From contig CALHQJ010000124.1 in assembly GCA_938036545.1 (NCBI GenBank), positions 1 to 16,309 on the forward strand: a stretch of 16,309 bases of DNA, given 5' to 3'. The notes beneath the pieces were generated by a model. It was not told the DNA's origin. It saw only the letters and a list, made by a program, of their open reading frames with translations, and searched no databases. Position numbers and translations under genes: made by a program. Each line of letters begins with the position of its first letter. Within the stretch, counting starts at the first letter, position 1. This DNA is from an uncultured Clostridium sp. Its GTDB lineage: Bacteria; Bacillota; Clostridia; Lachnospirales; Lachnospiraceae. Positions 1 through 7,105 of this stretch are shown here, piece by piece.

Positions 1-62
1 AGCTGGCTTGTAAACAGCTTTTTATACCAGATTTCACATCGGAAGAATCTCCGATACCGGTT

Positions 63-1358
63 CTACCGGTTTGCCAGTTCCTTTGTAATATCTTCCCAGG
101 AAATCTTTTTCTGAACCATCAGCACCATCATATGATACAGAAAGTCAGAAATTTCGTATTTAATTTCTTCCGGATTGGGATTTTTAGAGGCAATGACAAT
201 CTCGGTGCATTCCTCTCCCAATTTCTTTAAAATTTTATCAATTCCTTTGTCAAACAGATAATTAGTATAAGAACCTTCCTTGGGATGTTCTTTTCGATCT
301 TCAATAATCCCATAGACGTCTTCAAATACTTTTAAGGGATTTGAAGCCTTGTATTCCTTTTCTGCCAGGGTCTTAAAAAAGCAGGATTTTGCTCCCGTAT
401 GGCAGGCAGCGCCTACCTGGGCCACAAATGCCAGGATGGTATCATTGTCGCAGTCCAGCTTTAGTGCTTTGACATACTGGAAATGGCCGGAAGTCTCTCC
501 TTTCAGCCATAAGGATTTTCTGCTACGGCTGTAATAATGCATCCGTCCGGTGGACAGGGTTTTTTCATAGGCTTCCTGATTCATATAGGCTACCATCAGA
601 ACTTCCTGGGTCTTATAGTCCTGAACTACTACCGGAATCAGACCATCCGAATTTAGTTTAAATTCTTCCCAGCAGACAGCGCTTTCAAAGGTATCTACCA
701 CAATGCCTCTTGCCTTTAATTCCTGCTTTAGCAGCATACAGTTGCCTTCCTTTTCTCCAGGAGCCGTAAGAATGACTCCCTGGATAGACGGAACCTTCAG
801 ATAAGAAGTGATGGTCCCTGGCACATCATCATCACAGAACACCAGAAACTCTTCCTCAATGGCTCCGATTTTTGCCAGATCACCATCGTTCAGTTCTGCC
901 ACATCTACAATAATCTTGGATGCGCCAAGCTGGATATATTCCTCTACGGAATTCAGATAAGAAAGTTCTGGAAGATATGCAAAAATTTTCTCACTTCCAA
1001 ACCGATCCGATGCTTCTTTCATCAAATCCACATTTTCTGTTGAGGAAACATCCAGGTAAACGGCGGCTGCCCCTGCATACAGGTATTTTTTCACATCTTC
1101 CAGACGCTTTACATGACCTCCGGTAATAATGGGGGTATCAATGGTTCTGGCCACTTCTTTTAATACTCCGATCGTTGCTTCGTGATCTTCATCAGTTTCC
1201 GATAAATCGGAAATCAGCAGTTCATCAGCCCCGTTATCGCTGTAATAAGATGCCAGAGTAAGAATATCATTGCTGAAATAATCCAGCCCATAATCTTTAA
1301 TAATGGCCTGTTTTTCCCTGCATCCAAAGCTGGGAATCAATTTCTTATAGTCTGCCAT
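63..1358 (-). CDS. hisIE: HisIE (phosphoribosyl-AMP cyclohydrolase / phosphoribosyl-ATP pyrophosphatase) with an N-terminal degenerate HisF-like domain
   Basis: This cytosolic enzyme would carry out steps 2 and 3 of histidine biosynthesis. The 431 residues fall into three parts. Residues 1 to about 225 look like a HisA/HisF (beta-alpha)8 barrel: IPSFGC stands where HisF has IPCLDV, and ITGG (78-81) resembles a phosphate-binding loop. Residues about 236-330 are HisI, with metal ligands in DCDND (302-306) and the CH and C of ACHTGAKSCFF (C319, C326). Residues about 343-431 are HisE, with the MazG-like GEECTE (381-386) and EISD (402-405). A typical HisIE is about 200-220 residues, so the N-terminal half is extra. 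The usual HisF catalytic aspartates are missing (G12 at the first site; AYLPELS at the second), so this half is probably not a cyclase. The start has a good ribosome site (AGGAGGG) 11 bp after hisA. The HisI and HisE assignments are firm; the role of the N-terminal domain is unknown. Confidence 0.95.
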   Translation of the reverse strand: MADYKKLIPSFGCREKQAIIKDYGLDYFSNDILTLASYYSDNGADELLISDLSETDEDHEATIGVLKEVARTIDTPIITGGHVKRLEDVKKYLYAGAAAVYLDVSSTENVDLMKEASDRFGSEKIFAYLPELSYLNSVEEYIQLGASKIIVDVAELNDGDLAKIGAIEEEFLVFCDDDVPGTITSYLKVPSIQGVILTAPGEKEGNCMLLKQELKARGIVVDTFESAVCWEEFKLNSDGLIPVVVQDYKTQEVLMVAYMNQEAYEKTLSTGRMHYYSRSRKSLWLKGETSGHFQYVKALKLDCDNDTILAFVAQVGAACHTGAKSCFFKTLAEKEYKASNPLKVFEDVYGIIEDRKEHPKEGSYTNYLFDKGIDKILKKLGEECTEIVIASKNPNPEEIKYEISDFLYHMMVLMVQKKISWEDITKELANR

Positions 1359-1369
1359 AAACCCTCCTG

Positions 1370-2086
1370 TTATTCAAAACGGCGAACCGCTTCTCTTAAA
1401 TCAATCTTGTTTTCGTAGAGAGATTTTCCCATAATTGCCCCGCAAATTCCTGCCTGATGAAGGGCTTCTAAATCTTCAATGCAAGAAACTCCGCCGGATG
1501 CAATCACATCCAGGCCGGTTTCTTCTGTAAGCTTTCTGGTAGCTTCCACATTGGGGCCGGAAAGCATTCCGTCTCTGGAAATGTCCGTATATACAATATG
1601 GCGGACTCCATATTCCTTCATCATAGCACAAAGCTCTGTTGACGTTAATGTGCTGACCTTCTCCCAGCCTTCTACCGCTACCAGGCCGTCTTTTGCGTCT
1701 ACACCCAGGACTACTTTTTCTGCCCCCAGTTCCTCAATCAGTTCTCTCATAAATTCAGGCCGCTCTACTGCCTTTGTACCGATAATGACACGGCTGACCC
1801 CAATCTGAAGCAGAGTTTTGGCAGCTTCTATGGTTCTGATACCGCCGCCTGCCTCCACCGGAATCCCTACAGACCTAATAATATGGTGAATGGCTTCCAG
1901 ATTCACCGGATGACCGGCTAATGCGCCGTCTAAATCTACTACATGCAGATAGGTTGCCCCCTGGCTCTCCCAGTGCATGGCCATATTTTTCGGAGAATTG
2001 TCGTAAACCTTTACTTTATCAAAAAGCCCCTGGCTTAAGCGGACGCACTGTCCATTTTTAATATCAATTGCCGGATATAACTGCAT
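1370..2086 (-). CDS. hisA: HisA, ProFAR isomerase
   Basis: HisA isomerises ProFAR to PRFAR, the fourth step of histidine biosynthesis, by an Amadori rearrangement in the cytosol. The 238 residues match the usual family length and form one TIM barrel. The catalytic base D8 sits in AIDIKNGQCVRL, the catalytic acid D130 in GVDAKDG, and phosphate-binding loops are seen at EAGGGIR (78-84) and ASGGVS. W141, in VEGWEK, is typical of HisA. The start overlaps the hisB stop by one base (TAATG), implying translational coupling. In most operons hisF and hisH flank hisA; here the next gene is directly the HisF-like/HisIE fusion. Confidence 0.97.
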   Translation of the reverse strand: MQLYPAIDIKNGQCVRLSQGLFDKVKVYDNSPKNMAMHWESQGATYLHVVDLDGALAGHPVNLEAIHHIIRSVGIPVEAGGGIRTIEAAKTLLQIGVSRVIIGTKAVERPEFMRELIEELGAEKVVLGVDAKDGLVAVEGWEKVSTLTSTELCAMMKEYGVRHIVYTDISRDGMLSGPNVEATRKLTEETGLDVIASGGVSCIEDLEALHQAGICGAIMGKSLYENKIDLREAVRRFE

Positions 2087-2673
2087 TACAGACTTCCTTT
2101 CGTAGAGAGGACGTCTGTAATCCGGCTGTCCAGTAAAACAGCCTGATCCAGAGCTTTTGCAAAAGCCTTAAATGCGCCCTCAATAATGTGATGGTTATTT
2201 GAGCCTGCCATCTGGCGAAGATGGAGGTTCATTGCTGCGCTGTAGGAAACTGCATAGAAAAATTCCTTTATCATCTCGGTTTCCAGATCTCCTACGTATT
2301 CCCGATCTAACGTCACATCCCACCCCAGATATGGGCGGCCGCATAAATCCAGGGAACACAGCAGCAGCGCTTCATCCATGGGAAGAATGGCAGTCCCGTA
2401 ACGGACAATGCCCTTTTTCTCCCCTGCCGCCTCTTTTATGGCTGTCCCCAGAACAATGCCCACATCTTCAATGGTGTGGTGGGTATCCACTTCCAAATCC
2501 CCCTTTACCTCTGCCGTCAAATCAAAAAATCCATGACGGGCAAAACTGGTCAGCATGTGGTCAAAAAAACCTATCCCTGTATGAATGTCAGAACGTCCTG
2601 TGCCGTCTAAATCCAGGGTCAGGCGGATACTGGTTTCCTTGGTATTACGGATGATCTCTGCGTATCTTGCCAT
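2086..2673 (-). CDS. hisB: HisB, imidazoleglycerol-phosphate dehydratase
   Basis: This cytosolic, Mn-dependent enzyme dehydrates imidazole-glycerol phosphate to imidazole-acetol phosphate. At 195 residues it is the monofunctional form, with no fused phosphatase domain as in E. coli HisB. Metal-binding histidine clusters are clear: FFDHML (H39), H47, DTHHTIED (63-70) and SNNHHIIEGAFKA (H161, H162, E165). The two halves repeat the same fold, as expected. The ribosome site is an A/G-rich AAAGGGGG about nine bases before the ATG. The gene lies 20 bp after hisD and shares one base with hisA. The phosphatase (HisJ/HisK type) and the aminotransferase HisC needed for the next steps are not in the window. 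Confidence 0.97.
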   Translation of the reverse strand: MARYAEIIRNTKETSIRLTLDLDGTGRSDIHTGIGFFDHMLTSFARHGFFDLTAEVKGDLEVDTHHTIEDVGIVLGTAIKEAAGEKKGIVRYGTAILPMDEALLLCSLDLCGRPYLGWDVTLDREYVGDLETEMIKEFFYAVSYSAAMNLHLRQMAGSNNHHIIEGAFKAFAKALDQAVLLDSRITDVLSTKGSL

Positions 2674-2693
2674 AATAAATCCCCCTTTCCCGT

Positions 2694-3995
2694 TTATTGC
2701 TCCATGTCTTCAAACCGCACCTGAATAGAATTGGCATGGGCGGTAAGGTGTTCGGCATTGGCAAACTTTTCAATATCGGTATGAATTGCCTCCAGCGCCT
2801 CTTTGGAATAATAAATAATGCTGGATTTTTTAATAAAATCGTCTACTCCTAATGGCGAGAAAAACTTGGCTGTGCCGTTGGTTGGAAGCACATGATTTGG
2901 GCCGGCAAAATAATCGCCTAAGGGTTCGCTGCTGTAAGGGCCTATAAAAATCGCCCCTGCATTTTGAATCTTTGTCATAACCTCAAATGGATTGCGGGTC
3001 ACGATTTCCAGATGTTCAGAAGCAATTTCATTTGCAGTATCAATGGCGTCTTCTAAGGTTTCTGCCACCAGAATATATCCGTAGTTTTCCAGGGACTTTT
3101 CTAAAATTTCTTTTCTGGATAACTGTTTTACAAAACGATCCACTTCTTCGGATACCTGTTTGGCCAGTTCCATACTGGTAGTCACTAAAATAGCGCTGGC
3201 CAGTTCATCATGCTCTGCCTGGGAAAGCAAGTCCGCAGCTACAAAGCGGGGATTTGCGCTGTTATCCGCCAAAACCAGAATTTCGCTGGGGCCTGCAATG
3301 CTGTCAATGCTTACATGGCCGTATACTGCCTTTTTTGCCAGAGCTACAAAAATATTTCCAGGCCCTACAATTTTATTTACTCTGGGAATGGACTCAGTAC
3401 CAAAGGCCAGCGCCGCTACTGCCTGTGCGCCTCCTGCCTTATATACTTCTGAAGCCCCTGCTAAATGTGCCGCAGTCAACGTAACGGGATTTACCTTTCC
3501 GTCCTTTCCAGGAGGCGTTACCATTACGATTCGTTTGACCCCTGCTACTTCTGCCGGAATAATATTCATCAGTACCGAAGACGGATAAGCCGCCTTTCCT
3601 CCTGGCACGTAAACGCCTACACTTTCTAAAGCCGTTATTTTCTGGCCTAAAATCGTGCCGTCAGGCTGGCTGTCAAACCAGCTTTGCCGCCGCTGCTTTT
3701 CGTGATAGGCCCTGATATTTTTCATGGACTTTTTCATCACTTCTAAAAGCTCCGGCTCTACCTGGGCCATAGCCTCCTCAATCTCTTCATCCGTTACCCG
3801 AATGGTGTTTGCCGTAATATGGGCGCCGTCAAATTTTTCGGTATAAGAAAAGACTGCCTGATCTCCATGTTCTTTTACATCGTCAATAATGGACTGGACC
3901 GTGCCTGCATAAGATCCGTATTGATTTGGGTCGCGCCGCAGCAGATCTGTCAGAATATTTTTCTTAGATGTTTCGTCTAAACCAATGATTCTCAT
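2694..3995 (-). CDS. hisD: HisD, histidinol dehydrogenase
   Basis: HisD oxidises L-histidinol to L-histidine in two NAD-dependent steps, the end of the pathway. The 433 residues are full length. All key residues are visible: zinc ligands Q259 and H262 (SQAEHDE), D361 (LGDYFAG) and H420 (LTAHANS), and the catalytic pair E327-H328 in ASEHLE. The conserved YVPGGKAAYPSSV (129-141) and SIAGPSEI (232-239) segments are also intact. The start overlaps the hisG stop by four bases (ATGA), so the two genes are probably translationally coupled. Nothing looks truncated or unusual. Confidence 0.98.
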   Translation of the reverse strand: MRIIGLDETSKKNILTDLLRRDPNQYGSYAGTVQSIIDDVKEHGDQAVFSYTEKFDGAHITANTIRVTDEEIEEAMAQVEPELLEVMKKSMKNIRAYHEKQRRQSWFDSQPDGTILGQKITALESVGVYVPGGKAAYPSSVLMNIIPAEVAGVKRIVMVTPPGKDGKVNPVTLTAAHLAGASEVYKAGGAQAVAALAFGTESIPRVNKIVGPGNIFVALAKKAVYGHVSIDSIAGPSEILVLADNSANPRFVAADLLSQAEHDELASAILVTTSMELAKQVSEEVDRFVKQLSRKEILEKSLENYGYILVAETLEDAIDTANEIASEHLEIVTRNPFEVMTKIQNAGAIFIGPYSSEPLGDYFAGPNHVLPTNGTAKFFSPLGVDDFIKKSSIIYYSKEALEAIHTDIEKFANAEHLTAHANSIQVRFEDMEQ

Positions 3996-4642
3996 AGAGT
4001 TTCCTCCCGAAGTAGTTGTTTAAAGGTTTGAATCAGACTGGTAATCCGATCATTTTCCCGTTTCATGCTTACCTGGTTGACTACCATTCTGGCAGAAAGG
4101 CCGCAGACCTCTTCCAATACCACCAGCCCGTTTTCTTTTAAAGTCGATCCGGTTTCTACAATATCCACAATCACTTCCGACAGCCCCACAATGGGCGCCA
4201 GTTCGATGGAACCGTTCAGCTTAATAATTTCTACGGTCTGATGCTTTTTGTTGTAAAAATAGTCTTTGGCAATATTTGGATATTTGGTGGCGACCCGAAT
4301 CAGTTCATGGTGCTTTAATTTTTCCCTGGCTGACTCCGGTCCGCATACGCACATCCGGCATTTTCCCATTCCCAAATCGATGACCTCATAAAGTTTGCGG
4401 CCTTCTTCTAAAATGGTATCTTTTCCTACAATGCCAATATCTGCAGCGCCGTATTCTACATAGGTGGGAACGTCGTTGGCTTTTGCCAGGAAAAAGCGGA
4501 CTCCCATTTCCTCGTTGGTAAAAATCAGTTTTCTGGAGGTCTTGTCTTTCATTTCTTCACAGGGAATGCCTGCCTGCTCAAAAAGTTCCATGGCCTTATT
4601 AGCCAGCCGTCCTTTTGCCAGGGCTACTGTTAAATATCTCAT
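3992..4642 (-). CDS. hisG: HisG, short-form ATP phosphoribosyltransferase catalytic subunit
   Basis: HisG condenses ATP with PRPP to make phosphoribosyl-ATP, the committed step of histidine synthesis. At 216 residues this is the short form (HisG_S), which lacks the C-terminal histidine-sensing domain and is active only in a complex with HisZ. The adjacent hisZ fits this. Motifs seen are YGAADIGIVGKD (64-75) and the PRPP-binding loop DIVETGSTL (160-168). The ATG overlaps the hisZ stop in ATGA, and the stop overlaps hisD in the same way. From the family, feedback inhibition by histidine is expected to act through HisZ. Confidence 0.97.
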   Translation of the reverse strand: MRYLTVALAKGRLANKAMELFEQAGIPCEEMKDKTSRKLIFTNEEMGVRFFLAKANDVPTYVEYGAADIGIVGKDTILEEGRKLYEVIDLGMGKCRMCVCGPESAREKLKHHELIRVATKYPNIAKDYFYNKKHQTVEIIKLNGSIELAPIVGLSEVIVDIVETGSTLKENGLVVLEEVCGLSARMVVNQVSMKRENDRITSLIQTFKQLLREETL

Positions 4643-5913
4643 ACCAACTCCTCCATTCTGTATTGCGAGTATGGAATCTGGCAGACCCTTCCGCTGTCCA
4701 AATCCATCTGTTCTATCATATCTCCCGTTCCGCCTAAATACAAAATCCGAGGAATCCGCCGATCCAGGGCCATTTTTCTGTAATCCTCTATGGAAGCATC
4801 ATCCCTCTTCACGCTGGTAATGACTGACAGAGAGTGTCTTCGAATTGTTCCGGCCAGCCCAATGGCCTGGGTCTGGGCGCTGGCATCAAATAAAATCAGC
4901 CCATAGGGTCTTTCAACGGGAATCTCAATCTGCTGGCGGGACAGGGCAATTAATACCCGATCCACTTCTATGGCAAATCCCACTGCCGGACTATCCTTGC
5001 CAAACTGTTCCAAAAGCCGGTCATACCGTCCTCCCGTTACAATATAATCTCCTGTCCCGTAGGTATAGCCCTTAAAAATAATACCGGTATAATACTGATA
5101 CCGGCTGACCATCCCCAGATCATAGGAAACATAGTCTTCCAGTCCGTAATCCTCTAAAAGCTGCTGAATCTGCTCCAGCCGTTCAATGGCTTTCAGAGCC
5201 CGTGGATTGGACGTCAGTTCTCTGGCCTGACTAATCTGATGGGCAGAACCAAACAACTCTAATAATTTCAAGAATCCCTGCTTTGTCTCTTCTTTAACCC
5301 CCCGTGATGTCAGCAAATCTTCAACGCCGAAATAATTTTTATTTTCAATTAAATCCCGCAGAATTTCCTGAGTTTCTTCATCCATTCCCGCTTCTTCTGC
5401 CAGGCCTCTGTAAAAGTCCGCATGGCCCAGTTCCACCTGAAACTCCTTTAATCCGGCAGCTTTCAGCGCTTCAATAATTATTGCCAGCAGCTCTGCATCC
5501 GCCTGAGGCGAATTGTCTCCAATCAGCTCTGCTCCGGTCTGGGTAGTTTCCTTTAACCGCCCCTGATAGCTGGTGTTATTTTTAAAGGTCCGTTCCAGGT
5601 AGCAGAGGCGGAGCGGATTGGTTTCATCCATATAGTATTTGGCCACACAGCGGGCCACAGCCGGAGTCATATCCGGTTTTAAAACCAGGGTGTTATTATC
5701 TCTGTCGAAAAACTTAAACATTTCCCGATCTCCCACGCTTCCCCTGTCCTTATTGAAAATGTCAAAATATTCAAAGCTGGGGGTCTCCAAATGCTCATAG
5801 CCGTAAAGATACAAAACCTTTAATATCTTACTTTCCAGAGCCAGTTTCCGCCTGCATTCCCCACTGTATATATCCCGAACGCCCTCCGGCGTATGTAAAA
5901 GCCTGTTCGCCAT
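4639..5913 (-). CDS. hisZ: HisZ, ATP phosphoribosyltransferase regulatory subunit
   Basis: HisZ is a histidyl-tRNA-synthetase paralogue that does not charge tRNA. It binds short-form HisG and provides histidine feedback control. I choose the ATG at 5911-5913 (424 residues, MANRLLHTPEG). The reading frame stays open to 6078, but that longer start lies upstream of the operon promoter and inside recU, whereas 5913 has a GGAGGG site seven bases away. The class II synthetase-like core shows LKPDMTPAVAR (78-88), a motif-2-like RLCYLERTF (102-110), TQTGAELIG (124-132) and a late TGGRYDRLLEQFG. The C-terminal ~90 residues resemble the anticodon-binding-like domain. HisZ rather than HisS is supported by the adjacent short HisG and by the operon position. 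Confidence 0.95.
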   Translation of the reverse strand: MANRLLHTPEGVRDIYSGECRRKLALESKILKVLYLYGYEHLETPSFEYFDIFNKDRGSVGDREMFKFFDRDNNTLVLKPDMTPAVARCVAKYYMDETNPLRLCYLERTFKNNTSYQGRLKETTQTGAELIGDNSPQADAELLAIIIEALKAAGLKEFQVELGHADFYRGLAEEAGMDEETQEILRDLIENKNYFGVEDLLTSRGVKEETKQGFLKLLELFGSAHQISQARELTSNPRALKAIERLEQIQQLLEDYGLEDYVSYDLGMVSRYQYYTGIIFKGYTYGTGDYIVTGGRYDRLLEQFGKDSPAVGFAIEVDRVLIALSRQQIEIPVERPYGLILFDASAQTQAIGLAGTIRRHSLSVITSVKRDDASIEDYRKMALDRRIPRILYLGGTGDMIEQMDLDSGRVCQIPYSQYRMEELV

Positions 5914-5920
5914 AAGAACT

Positions 5921-5927
5921 CCCTCCG
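5921..5927 (-). promoter_or_regulatory. Ribosome binding site that fixes the hisZ start
   Basis: Read on the minus strand this is CGGAGGG, seven bases before the ATG at 5913. It supports the 424-residue hisZ over the longer open frame that starts at 6078. Confidence 0.8.
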
Positions 5928-5967
5928 TCCACTTCTTTATATTAAAGTGATAATTCGTTAATGTAAT

Positions 5968-6003
5968 TGGTCTTATTATAAAAGAGGTTCCTCTATCTGT
6001 CAA
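5968..6003 (-). promoter_or_regulatory. Consensus housekeeping promoter of the his operon
   Basis: On the minus strand a perfect -35 TTGACA (5998-6003) and a perfect -10 TATAAT (5975-5980) are separated by 17 bases. The start of transcription would be near 5968, giving a leader of about 55 nt before hisZ. The -35 overlaps the recU stop codon (6000-6002). The spacer holds a small inverted repeat, AGAGG-AA-CCTCT (5983-5994), which could be an operator half-site pair or a weak recU stop signal. The leader is too short for a T-box. Confidence 0.85.
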
Positions 6004-6533
6004 TCTCTTCTTTCCAAATCCATTTGAATCTGCTCCAGGTAATGGACAAACATATCCCGATGAGAGCGTATCAGCCACTCTTTATCCACTTCATCATATG
6101 TAAAGCTTTTGCGCCCGCCTTCTTCCATCCGTTTCCAAAACCGGTATACCTGGTCAAACGGAAGATAATAAATCTCATTAAAAGAGGTAAAAGACAGGAT
6201 AATAAAAGAAATCCCTCCCTGTTCCTCAAATTCTTTCATAAAAGAAATCTGGTGGGGATGGATGTTCTGAAGTGGAAATGTTTTTACCGCACATTCTTTT
6301 GCATCAAAGCATATGGGGATTCCCTGAACTGCTCCAATATAATCTACGGTACTTTTCTGCTCAAAGTAGGCCAGAGTAATATGGCGGCTTTCCTTGTCAA
6401 TGGAAACGGGCGTAATAGGCGTCGGTACTTTCTGAATTAAAGCCAGCTTTTTCTCCCGATAACTGTCATTGGTCCGGTTAATCAAATCTTCCAGTGTGGA
6501 GCCGCGAAGCCCCCTGCTGTTCCAGGTTCCCAT
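6000..6533 (-). CDS. recU: RecU-type Holliday junction resolvase
   Basis: RecU cleaves Holliday junctions during recombination and repair in Firmicutes and helps chromosome segregation. The 177 residues show the family signature: RGSTLEDLIN near the start, KVPTPITPV (35-43), the nuclease core STVDYIG (61-67) with D64, then CFDAKE (75-80) with D77 and K79, and the KTFPLQNIHPHQ segment (84-95). The metal-binding position before A-K is usually Glu (FEAKE); here it is Asp. The N-terminus is about 20-30 residues shorter than in Bacillus RecU, with no in-frame alternative that has a good ribosome site. In Bacillus recU sits beside ponA; here it sits between an ABC operon and his. It has its own promoter. 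Confidence 0.92.
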   Translation of the reverse strand: MGTWNSRGLRGSTLEDLINRTNDSYREKKLALIQKVPTPITPVSIDKESRHITLAYFEQKSTVDYIGAVQGIPICFDAKECAVKTFPLQNIHPHQISFMKEFEEQGGISFIILSFTSFNEIYYLPFDQVYRFWKRMEEGGRKSFTYDEVDKEWLIRSHRDMFVHYLEQIQMDLERRD

Positions 6534-6570
6534 GTGTAGTCCTTTCTGTTCTGTGTCGGTTCTGTCGAAT

Positions 6571-6606
6571 ATACCCTATTATAACATACTTGCAAATCTT
6601 TTGAAA
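6571..6606 (-). promoter_or_regulatory. Extended -10 promoter for recU
   Basis: On the minus strand TGTTATAAT gives a TGn-extended, perfect -10 (TATAAT at 6578-6583). The -35 at the 17-base spacing (6601-6606, TTTCAA) is poor, as is common with extended -10 promoters. Transcription would start near 6571, about 38 bases before the recU ATG. No terminator is visible between the upstream membrane gene (stop at 6611-6613) and this promoter, so read-through from the ABC operon is also possible. Confidence 0.65.
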
Positions 6607-6610
6607 TGCC

Positions 6611-7105
6611 CTAGTTTTGATAATTCGGCAAAACCTTTTTTAAGAACAGCCAGCCATTCACTACAAACAGCCCCCCAAACAACAGCCGTGCTCCGGTCTC
6701 TGGCATCAGAAGCCTGATTCCGTTCATATCCCCTCCTCCGAAAAAAACATATAAAACGCTTAAATACAAAGGATCTGCAAGCATCAGGGCAATGGCTGCA
6801 TAATATGCACAGGCCTTCCCCAGTCTGGACTTCATCCTCCCCAGCCTTCCGGAACAGGCGGCCAGTACATAGCCGGACAGTAACGCTGCCACTGGGCCTG
6901 CCAGGCAAAAAATCCCAAGCTGCAAATTGCTCATTCTTTCTCGATATACTGCTATCTGGATTCCCAGGCCTAAAAACCGTATCTGCTGAAAGGTTCCCAA
7001 ATAGAGGGCGTATAAGAAATGCGCTCCCTCATGGATAATATAGTATACAGTCATAGCAAACAATATCCCTATGATCTGTCTTCTGCGCTTTGAATCACCC
7101 TTCAT
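6611..7105 (-). CDS. Small membrane protein with a zinc-metalloprotease-like HEGAH motif (M50-like)
   Basis: I do not recognise a named family member. The 164 residues are mostly hydrophobic, with likely membrane segments at about 10-32, 62-83, 98-122 and 140-157. The first segment carries IIHEGAHFLYAL (HExxH at 25-29), as in M50 site-2-protease-like enzymes. CLAGPVAALL (67-76) resembles the M50 AGP segment, and GGGDMNG (123-129) could supply the third metal ligand, although the usual NxxPxxxxDG is not clear. No PDZ domain is present. The start overlaps the permease gene by 11 bases with only a weak ribosome site, so translation is probably coupled. Placement as the last gene of a GntR/ABC operon suggests a role with that transporter. 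Protease activity is inferred, not shown. Confidence 0.75.
   Translation of the reverse strand: MKGDSKRRRQIIGILFAMTVYYIIHEGAHFLYALYLGTFQQIRFLGLGIQIAVYRERMSNLQLGIFCLAGPVAALLSGYVLAACSGRLGRMKSRLGKACAYYAAIALMLADPLYLSVLYVFFGGGDMNGIRLLMPETGARLLFGGLFVVNGWLFLKKVLPNYQN

Noticed and set aside
1..55. Possible terminator of the his operon: AGCTG/CAGCT (1-5, 15-19) and ATCGGA/TCCGAT (38-43, 50-55)
   Set aside because: The stems are only 5-6 bp. The second has no T-tract on the minus strand, and the first is cut by the window edge, so a terminator cannot be claimed.
2199..2654. 151-residue plus-strand open frame opposite hisB
   Set aside because: It is a shadow of the intact hisB, rich in Pro and Leu with no domain signature. 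The other plus-strand frames in the window are similar shadows.
5914..5968. T-box or attenuator leader for his
   Set aside because: The leader is about 55 nt, far too short for a T-box, and holds no His codon run or strong alternative hairpins.
5914..6078. 55-residue N-terminal extension of HisZ from the ATG at 6078
   Set aside because: It would start upstream of the his promoter and inside recU, the extra residues match nothing in HisZ, and the ATG at 5913 has a good ribosome site and the family's expected N-terminus.
6579..6908. 109-residue minus-strand open frame overlapping the HEGAH gene
   Set aside because: It lies in another frame of a convincing membrane-protein gene and has no recognisable domain or ribosome site.
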